NCBI GenBank assembly: GCA_000827205.1
Contig: KN832578.1
Location: 212,399 to 245,267 of the forward strand
Source of the DNA: Plicaturopsis crispa FD-325 SS-3
Taxonomy: Eukaryota; Basidiomycota; Agaricomycetes; Amylocorticiales; Amylocorticiaceae
Direction: 5' to 3'
Length of the DNA stretch: 32,869 bases
Shown: piece by piece, positions 27,094 to 32,869 of the stretch
Layout of the letters: every line of letters begins with the position of its first letter
Numbering within the stretch: position 1 is the stretch's first letter
Translations under genes and position numbers: made by a program
The notes under the pieces: model-generated
Databases searched by the model: none
What the model was told of the DNA's origin: nothing
Seen by the model: only the letters and a program-made list of their open reading frames with translations

Positions 27094-28272
27094 ATGGCCA
27101 CTCGCCAGTCCAATGGACAAGGACGCCTAGCGGCAGACCCTCCCATCCATTCATCACCTTTCAATTACCACGAACAGGATTCAAGTCATTCTACTGTTCG
27201 TCCGGCGGTGAACTTAAACTCTCCCGTGACACGTCCCGCTCAGACGGATCCGCTGGACGAGCTTCGCCTACGACCCATAGAATCCACGGACGATTCACTC
27301 AACTCCTCTTTCGTAGACGCCGGCGGAGCCTCGCAACCATTCGTCAACACGGAACGGCGAGGTTCGCGCGACTCCAGGCCTCCCTCACCGTCGACGGTAC
27401 CCGCGAGGGACTCTTTGTCGGACGAGCGGAACAGCAACCGTTCTGCAGAATCAGTGGCAGCTCAGCTCCAGACGGACTCAGCACGGCAAATCTCTTCGTA
27501 CGAGGACCTTGAACAATACCCTCGACTCCTATCTAAAAGAGGGAAAAACGCCAACGTCTGGGACGAGCCTCTGCACGCCACCATCTACCGATTCTTTAGT
27601 GACGAAGTGGGTTCCGAGGCCATACCTCAGGAGATGCTGCGCGACTCGAACGGCGAAATTGTGGGCAAGGAGGCGCAATTCGAGACAGCTTACTACGAGG
27701 TCTTGATACGACTATTCGTCTGCCCTCCCGACCTCACCCACGGATCTCTATTCGCCGCCGCCCTCGAAGTCTCAATCGAGTGCTTAGCCCTAGAGGACGT
27801 GCTGAGAATACAGGAAAAGCCGAAGCTCCAGTGGGGACTTCATTCGGCTCGCCTTTTGACCTTCGCGCACGTCGTACTGGCTCTTAATCAAGTCAGCAAG
27901 GTTTTAGGAGACATACTCGGGATGCAAAGGCCATATCTAGTCGACGGCAATTACAAGTTCCTCAGTATCTTGGAAGTGGCCCCGTCGGTCCCTGACTTAG
28001 AAGTGGCTCATCAGCTCCTCCACACTCGTATCCGCTACGCCATCAGGCACATCGAGAAGTATCTCACTATAGTTCGCCGCGTGGAGAATGTCCCGGACTC
28101 CCCAGCCTCAACCACCACAGTGTTGAGAGGGGAGTTCCAAGATGCCTCTCCCTTAACCGCCATGGCTGTTCTAGCGGAGGACGTGAGGTACAAGGACGCT
28201 CTTAACGATGCACAAAAAAAGAGACTCAGATTGTATCTACAATCCTTGAATCAGAGGTTGAAGACTCGGTAG
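27094..28272 (+). CDS. gag: Gypsy-2 Gag-like protein without zinc knuckle
   Basis: It has 392 residues from ATG 27094. The first 130 residues are Ser/Asp/Arg-rich and disordered in appearance. The rest is a helical domain (NVWDEPLHATIYRFFSDEVG, YYEVLIRLFVCPPDLTHGSL, LLTFAHVVLALNQVSKVLGD) that fits a capsid protein by position, directly before protease and reverse transcriptase. There is no CCHC knuckle, unlike gypsy-1 Gag. Near the end, codons CAA AAA AAG contain the slippery heptamer A AAA AAG (28215-28221), about 49 bases before the stop. The open -1 frame continues into pol. Confidence 0.82.
   Translation: MATRQSNGQGRLAADPPIHSSPFNYHEQDSSHSTVRPAVNLNSPVTRPAQTDPLDELRLRPIESTDDSLNSSFVDAGGASQPFVNTERRGSRDSRPPSPSTVPARDSLSDERNSNRSAESVAAQLQTDSARQISSYEDLEQYPRLLSKRGKNANVWDEPLHATIYRFFSDEVGSEAIPQEMLRDSNGEIVGKEAQFETAYYEVLIRLFVCPPDLTHGSLFAAALEVSIECLALEDVLRIQEKPKLQWGLHSARLLTFAHVVLALNQVSKVLGDILGMQRPYLVDGNYKFLSILEVAPSVPDLEVAHQLLHTRIRYAIRHIEKYLTIVRRVENVPDSPASTTTVLRGEFQDASPLTAMAVLAEDVRYKDALNDAQKKRLRLYLQSLNQRLKTR
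28215..28221 (+). promoter_or_regulatory. Programmed -1 frameshift site (slippery heptamer)
   Basis: The heptamer A AAA AAG is in the gag frame (codons at 28216 and 28219). It is a classic X XXY YYZ sequence for -1 shifting. After the shift the frame is open from 28221 to the pol stop at 32591. No strong pseudoknot was worked out by eye just after it; GC-rich hairpins follow further down. Confidence 0.72.
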
Positions 28273-31200
28273 GAAGTATTTCCCCAAATCAAGCATCGTA
28301 CACTTTCCTAGTACACAGATCGGCTCACGCCCCTTCCAATAGAGGGGAAAGGAGAGCTGCCGCCGCAGAAGGAAAGGGAAAGGGCCGAGCCATTCCTTGC
28401 GCCGAAGGCGCTTCCTTGTTAAATCTGTCATTGCAAAATGAGGCTTCCTTGCAAAAGGAGGAATTGACCTTGAACCCGCAAGACGATTCCACGCCCTTGC
28501 AAAAGGGAGGGTACGATGAGCCAGCCCCGGCTCAGCTACCCACGGTCTACCCACCGAAGGTGCGTTCAGTGCCGGAAGGACTATCTTCCGTAGGCGTCGC
28601 GTCCCTGCACATTCTAGCGCGGTTAGGATCACAGACCGCCGAGCCCATCAAGCACAGGTTGGACTCTGGCGCTGATATAACGTTGATATCTTCCGACCAG
28701 TACGAAGCTCTTCCGGAGAAGCCTCCCTTAAAGCAAGGATTACACATGAAGCTTTATCACCTTACCGGAGATGCCGCAATACTGGGGTACATCCGCACCG
28801 CAATATACGTTGTCTCGGACTGCGGTCGTACCTTGGGCTTCGACGTTGAGGCCTACGTTGTCAAAAATATGCGTGTACCTATCCTTCTGGGGGAGGATTT
28901 TCAAGTGGCCTACGAACTGGGCGTCCTGCGTGACGCGGAATCGGGCACGAGGGTAACCGTAGGGAAAACTGGGTACTCCATCAAGGCTTCGTCCTCAACA
29001 GCGGAGGACTTAGGCTTCGAATGTCGGTACGCCCATCTTAGCCAATCCTTTGTGCGACGGAAGGCGCCCCAAAGACTGAAGGCCAAAATGCGCACGCGCT
29101 GGAAGAATGCGGGACCACCTCCTGTTAGAGCGGAGGAGGATACTGTCATACCCGCAGGAACAGCGTGGATGGTCAAGATCGGGGGGCCCTTCGCTGGACG
29201 TGATGACTGGCTCATAGAGGGCCTGGTACTCAGTCAGGAGGACGGGTCTCTGCTAGCCGCTCCGACGACCTGGATACGTAGTGATGATCCCAGGATACCT
29301 ATAGCCAATCCGTCCGGTAGCCCTTGGATAATAAAAAAAGGGGATATCGTGGGCTTCCTTCACTCTCCCGATGAATGGCTGGACAAGCCTCAATCGCGGG
29401 AAGCGAAGGAAGGGATGGCTAGGTCTGCCCTTCTAATCAAAACGGTTATCGACGCGCATAAGGACGCCCGAGTCCACGACAGGGTTCCGGTATCGGATAA
29501 CCTGGAAGGCGATCATCAATGGGGACCGAAAACCGCTGAAGTACCCGACCCAGAAATGATTCCCGACAACGATATCGTCAAGCACCTCCAGCTGGGCCCG
29601 GACGTACCCGAGCGCATACGACCGGCCTTGGAGGACATGCTGTGTCGTAATACGAAGGCTTTCGGGGTGGGGGGCAGGCTGGGTCACTTGAATATGCAAG
29701 TGCCTATCAACGTGAAGCCAGACGCGCAGCCCATCGCAGTGCCGATGTATACAGCTTCCCCTGCAAAGCGGGAAGTAATCGACAAGCAAATGGACGTGTG
29801 GATAGCCCAGGAGGTCATCGAGGAGTCCGTCAGCCCATGGTCAGCCCCCGTCGTCATAGTCTATAGGAACGGAAAGGCCCGTTTTGCGGTAGATTATCGC
29901 AAGCTCAACGCCGTGACCATCAAGGACGAGTTTCCGTTGCCACGACAGGACGGGATAATACAAGCCTTGTCGGGAGCACAAGTCCTTTCCTCATTGGACA
30001 CCCTGGCGGGGTTTACACAATTGGAAATGGCAGACGACGCAAAGGAAAAAACCGCATTCAGGACTCACCGAGGACTGTGGCAATTTCGCAGAATGCCTTT
30101 TGGGTTGACCAATGGCCCATCCGTATTCCAGCGCCTCATGCAGGGAGTGCTGGCCCCATTTCTATGGCTTTTTGCGCTCGTCTATATCGACGATATAGTG
30201 ATATATTCCATGTCTTGGGAAGACCATATATCACACCTGGATAATGTGCTCAGTGCCATAGCTAAGGCAGGCATCACGCTGTCCCCGCCTAAGTGTTTTA
30301 TCGGCTTCTCCTCAATATTGTTGCTGGGACAGAAAGTTTCCAGACTCGGGCTATCAACACACGCAGAGAAAGTCCGGGCCATCACCGAGCTTAGCCCCCC
30401 GTCGAAGACGGTGGAGCTGCAGCAATTTTTGGGCATGGTCGTCTATTTTTCAGCCTACATCCCGTACTACGCGTACATCGCTGCACCATTGTTCGCCTTA
30501 CTCCGTAAGGGCGCCGTTTGGCAGTGGAGGGCGGAGCACCAGACCGCCTTCAAGCAGGCCAAGGCCACCCTGGTCGCCGCTCCGGTCTTGGGACACCCGG
30601 AAAGGGGTTTGCCTTATCGACTTTACACCGACGCGTCGGACTTTGCGATCGGTTCCGCGCTGCAGCAAGTGCAGAAGATATCGATTAAGGACCTGAAAGG
30701 GACTCCAACGCACGCACGGCTGCAAAAGGCGTTCAAAGGAGGACTGCCGGTGCCGGACTTGGTGGTGAAACTCACGAACGAAATACGTGACGATCCGCCA
30801 AACGAAGGTTGGGCCAGCGACTGGCAGGACACCGTCGTCCACGTGGAGCGCGTCATAGCTTACTGGAGTCGTTCCCTCAAAGCCTCGGAACGGAACTACT
30901 CGGCCACGGAGCGCAAAGCCTTAGGCGCTAAAGAGGCGCTGGTGCGCTTTCAACCGTTCATCGAAGGTGAACAGGTTATCTTGGTCACAGACCACGCCGC
31001 ATTGCAATGGGCTAGGGCGTATGAGAACACGAATCGGCGCTTAGCGGCGTGGGGGGCAGTATTCGCAGCGTACCCTGGACTCAAAGTGGTACACAGGCCA
31101 GGTCGCATCCACTCAAATGTGGATCCGCTTTCAAGGCTACCCAGGACGCCGCCGCACGCCTCTCCTGCGAAGGACGAGTCCACGGCCATCACCCCCACAC

Positions 31201-32591
31201 CAGAAAAAGTCTCAGCCGCGGAGGAAGCGGAGAGGTCAGCAGAATTGAAACCAGCCATCAAGGCAGCGTTCGTGGTATGGTGGGATGACTTGCTGGACCG
31301 AGAAGCGCTCGCCATGTTAACCCGAGCCAAAGCAAAGGATCGGGGGGAAGCTCCTGCAAAGGAGACGGCCTCTGCAATAGAGGATGTGGCTCCCGCCCAG
31401 AATGTGGAAAGCACAGGGCAAGCTCCTGCAATTACGGAGCCCGTGGACCATTGGACGTACCCGGAAGGAGTAGAACGCTCTAAGAAGGACCCCGCAGAGG
31501 ACTGGCAAACAAAATCGTATTTGCTGGTCTCCCTCAGCGCGAACTTGATCCGCAAATTCACAGCGGGGTACGAGGAAGACAGGTTTTTCAAGAGCCGGTA
31601 TACAGAAGTAGTACCGAACGCCAATTCGGTACTTACCCCGAGCCATTATCAGAAAGGCAAGGACGGGCTTCTGTACTTTCTGGATGCCAACTGGATTCCA
31701 CATCTATGCGTTCCCCAGCCTATGGTGCCCTTCATACTGAAAGCCATCCACGACAATGCTTATGAGATGGCGCATGCGGGACCTAGACGGTTTATCTTAC
31801 GGCTCAAGGAACTATTCTACTGGCCGAGCCTCATCAAGGATGCGGAGACTTTCGCCGACACTTGCGACATCTGCCAGAAAATTAAGGCGGACCATCGCAA
31901 GCGTATGGGAGCCCTCAGACCGGCGCACATCCCCGCCAGGCCTTTCTCCACCGTCTCATTGGACCTGATTACGGGTTTACCCACGTCGGGGGCCGAGAAA
32001 TTCGATGCCGTCTTAGTTATCGTGGACAAGCTCACCAAATATGCCACCTTCACGCCTACCCACGGTACGCTGAACCAGCAAGGGTTCGCGCGATTATTCC
32101 TGGATAAGGTAGCCTTTGTGTACGGCCTCCCCACCCGCATTATCTGTGACCGGGACAAGAGGTGGACGTCGGGGTTCTGGAGACACATAGCATCCGAATT
32201 AGGCTCTCATATGGCAGTATCATCCGCGCATCACCCTCAAACGGATGGCCAAACGGAGATCGTAAACGCGTACATAGAGCAGATGCTTAGAGCCTACTGC
32301 GCGGGAGATAGATCTCGATGGGCACAATACTTGCAGGCGCTGGCCTTCGCATATAATTCATCCACTCACTCATCCACGAATAAATCCCCGAATCTGTTGC
32401 TGATGGGTTACGTGCCTCGTATCTTTCCTACGGATCTCGCGGACGACCCAGTAGCGCGACCTTGGGCTGTCAATCAAAGTGCTATGGAATTCATGGACGA
32501 ACTTTCGTTATACCGAACCGCCGCGAGAGACGCGTTGGCCTGTAAGGTCCCGGCCAAAGAAAAGGTCGAGGCCTTGAAACCTCTAAAGTAA
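28221..32591 (+). CDS. pol: Gypsy-2 Pol: protease, reverse transcriptase, RNase H, integrase (C-terminus lost)
   Basis: The -1 frame is open from the slippery site to 32591 (about 1,457 codons) and has no obvious own start. The protease motif is LDSGADITLIS (Asp at 28662) with ILLGEDF later. Reverse transcriptase has FAVDYRKLN, FGLTNGPSVFQRLM and YIDD (30183-30194). RNase H begins YTDASDFAIGSALQQ. A variable linker follows (about 31130-31450). Integrase has the HHCC zinc part (HDNAYEMAHAG...CDICQKIK, 31747-31890), then SLDLITGLPTSG, DRDKRWTSGFW and HHPQTDGQTEIVN with the catalytic acids. After AARDALA (near 32540) the expected basic C-terminal domain is replaced by an unrelated short tail (KEKVEALKPLK). 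The catalytic domains are open, but this copy is probably defective for integration. Confidence 0.92.
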   Translation, partial: ETQIVSTILESEVEDSVGSISPNQASYTFLVHRSAHAPSNRGERRAAAAEGKGKGRAIPCAEGASLLNLSLQNEASLQKEELTLNPQDDSTPLQKGGYDEPAPAQLPTVYPPKVRSVPEGLSSVGVASLHILARLGSQTAEPIKHRLDSGADITLISSDQYEALPEKPPLKQGLHMKLYHLTGDAAILGYIRTAIYVVSDCGRTLGFDVEAYVVKNMRVPILLGEDFQVAYELGVLRDAESGTRVTVGKTGYSIKASSSTAEDLGFECRYAHLSQSFVRRKAPQRLKAKMRTRWKNAGPPPVRAEEDTVIPAGTAWMVKIGGPFAGRDDWLIEGLVLSQEDGSLLAAPTTWIRSDDPRIPIANPSGSPWIIKKGDIVGFLHSPDEWLDKPQSREAKEGMARSALLIKTVIDAHKDARVHDRVPVSDNLEGDHQWGPKTAEVPDPEMIPDNDIVKHLQLGPDVPERIRPALEDMLCRNTKAFGVGGRLGHLNMQVPINVKPDAQPIAVPMYTASPAKREVIDKQMDVWIAQEVIEESVSPWSAPVVIVYRNGKARFAVDYRKLNAVTIKDEFPLPRQDGIIQALSGAQVLSSLDTLAGFTQLEMADDAKEKTAFRTHRGLWQFRRMPFGLTNGPSVFQRLMQGVLAPFLWLFALVYIDDIVIYSMSWEDHISHLDNVLSAIAKAGITLSPPKCFIGFSSILLLGQKVSRLGLSTHAEKVRAITELSPPSKTVELQQFLGMVVYFSAYIPYYAYIAAPLFALLRKGAVWQWRAEHQTAFKQAKATLVAAPVLGHPERGLPYRLYTDASDFAIGSALQQVQKISIKDLKGTPTHARLQKAFKGGLPVPDLVVKLTNEIRDDPPNEGWASDWQDTVVHVERVIAYWSRSLKASERNYSATERKALGAKEALVRFQPFIEGEQVILVTDHAALQWARAYENTNRRLAAWGAVFAAYPGLKVVHRPGRIHSNVDPLSRLPRTPPHASPAKDESTAITPTPEKVSAAEEAERSAELKPAIKAAFVVWWDDLLDREALAMLTRAKAKDRGEAPAKETASAIEDVAPAQNVESTGQAPAITEPVDHWTYPEGVERSKKDPAEDWQTKSYLLVSLSANLIRKFTAGYEEDRFFKSRYTEVVPNANSVLTPSHYQKGKDGLLYFLDANWIPHLCVPQPMVPFILKAIHDNAYEMAHAGPRRFILRLKELFYWPSLIKDAETFADTCDICQKIKADHRKRMGALRPAHIPARPFSTVSLDLITGLPTSGAEKFDAVLVIVDKLTKYATFTPTHGTLNQQGFARLFLDKVAFVYGLPTRIICDRDKRWTSGFWRHIASELGSHMAVSSAHHPQTDGQTEIVNAYIEQMLRAYCAGDRSRWAQYLQALAFAYNSSTHSSTNKSPNLLLMGYVPRIFPTDLADDPVARPWAVNQSAMEFMDELSLYRTAARDALACKVPAKEKVEALKPLK
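28399..28507 (+). other. Cluster of four short hairpins at the gag-pol junction of gypsy-2
   Basis: Perfect inverted repeats: GCGCC-GAA-GGCGC (28399-28411), TCATT-GCAA-AATGA (28428-28441), TCCTT-GCAA-AAGGA (28446-28459) and CCCTT-GCAA-AAGGG (28494-28507). The last three share a GCAA loop with different stems. In pol they encode the repeated motif (S/P)LQ(K/N). They lie 180-290 bases after the slippery site, so they are too far to be its direct stimulator. Confidence 0.78.
31163..31440 (+). other. Second cluster of GNRA-type hairpins in the RNase H-integrase linker of gypsy-2
   Basis: Inverted repeats: TCCT-GCGA-AGGA (31163-31174), CTCCT-GCAA-AGGAG (31351-31364), CCTCT-GCAAT-AGAGG (31369-31383) and GCTCC-nine-GGAGC with GCAA in its loop (31422-31440). 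They encode recurring SPAKDE, APAKET and APAITE motifs in a poorly conserved part of Pol. The reading phase of the hairpin differs from that of the first cluster. Confidence 0.7.
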
Positions 32592-32663
32592 AAGGAGTAA
32601 GAGAGGTAAAAGTGGAAAAACTCGCCAGGCGACCCGATACGAGGGCAGACGGTGCAGGGACCG
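32592..32663. other. Unassigned junction between gypsy-2 and the gypsy-1-family LTR
   Basis: A short purine-rich stretch after the pol stop, not recognisable as either element. It may be residual gypsy-2 sequence or a third insertion. Confidence 0.4.
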
Positions 32664-32869
32664 TGGCGGAGGAGAGGAGATGAAGGGGACAAGTCGCGGG
32701 GACGCCGCGGCTCGGAGCGCAGGAGAGTGGCAATGGAACGCAGAGAGGCAGAGAAGATGAAGGGGGCAAGTCGCGGGAACGCCGCGGCTCGGAGCGAGAG
32801 AGATTAAGGCTGGAGGAGACGCGCGGGGACGCCGCGGCTCGGAGCGAGAGAAGTTAAGGCTAGAGGAGA
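32664..32869 (-). repeat. Fragment of a gypsy-1-family LTR at the window end
   Basis: Similar to 23669-23815, starting sharply at TGGCGGAGG and containing about three of the GGACAAGTCGCGG...CGGCTCGGAG units (32687, 32764, about 32814), with unequal spacing. Same strand as the 5' LTR of gypsy-1. It shows that another family member lies beyond the window and adjoins broken gypsy-2. Confidence 0.8.

Larger units (their letters stand above)
26374..32591 (+). mobile_element. Gypsy-2: second Ty3/gypsy retrotransposon, 3'-truncated
   Basis: Order on the plus strand is 5' LTR (inner end 26930), primer-binding site, a hairpin-bearing leader, gag (27094-28272), and pol in the -1 frame to 32591. The polyprotein loses similarity to the expected integrase C-terminus around 32540, and no 3' LTR is seen. 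The element therefore seems broken by, or joined to, the gypsy-1-family sequence at 32664. It belongs to a different branch from gypsy-1: no zinc knuckle in Gag and no chromodomain in what remains. Confidence 0.85.

Noticed and set aside
1-32869. CRISPR arrays, bacterial operons, tRNA or rRNA genes
   Set aside because: None seen; the intron-rich genes and transposon types are those of a filamentous basidiomycete nucleus.

Overview
The window is repeat-rich nuclear DNA of a basidiomycete, most probably a mushroom-forming Agaricomycete. The grounds are many 48-63 base introns (GTNNGT...YAG), a KDZ (Kyakuja-Dileera-Zisupton) transposase with its CxC2 cysteine cluster, a fungal TET/JBP-type 2OG-Fe(II) dioxygenase, and Ty3/gypsy chromovirus-type retrotransposons. 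I see no ordinary housekeeping gene; nearly everything can be read as mobile DNA or its cargo.

Layout. (1) 1-1147 is a decayed copy of an accessory gene that also occurs intact at 14311-16839. (2) From 1156 a KDZ element appears to begin. The transposase (5282 to 1346, minus) and a TET/JBP dioxygenase (5672-7344, plus) are divergent over 389 bases. Three further spliced genes follow (7677-8431 plus, 9261-10094 minus, 10239-11458 plus). (3) The last of these is cut by an AT-rich, LTR-like block (11456-12447), followed by a partial minus-strand reading frame and a 988-base assembly gap (12835-13822). (4) Gypsy-1 (visible 13823-24571, minus strand) has near-identical LTRs, intact gag and pol with a chromodomain, and an extra gene in antisense between pol and the 3' LTR. 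(5) Gypsy-1 sits inside another cargo-type gene (remaining part 24572-25954). (6) At 26291-26365 lies an inverted, about 75% identical match to 1156-1230, so both may be the terminal inverted repeats of one KDZ element of about 25 kb that later received gypsy-1. (7) Gypsy-2 (plus strand) has its LTR end and primer-binding site near 26930, gag at 27094-28272 and pol to 32591. It is broken in the integrase C-terminus and is followed by LTR sequence of the gypsy-1 family (32664-32869).

How the parts work together. The KDZ transposase would mobilise the whole cassette. The TET/JBP enzyme would oxidise 5-methylcytosine and so might counter host silencing; published work links fungal TET/JBP expansions with KDZ transposons. 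The transposase and the old accessory-gene copy each carry one in-frame TGA where CGA is the likely ancestor, consistent with deamination of methylated CpG. Three signals are not explained by gene content: a Zn2Cys6-spaced, coiled-coil gene antisense in gypsy-1; the heptamer AGTCGCG repeated about 30 times on one strand of gypsy-1; and a series of small hairpins, mostly capped by GNRA tetraloops, along gypsy-2. Function is inferred from motifs throughout; no similarity search was run.
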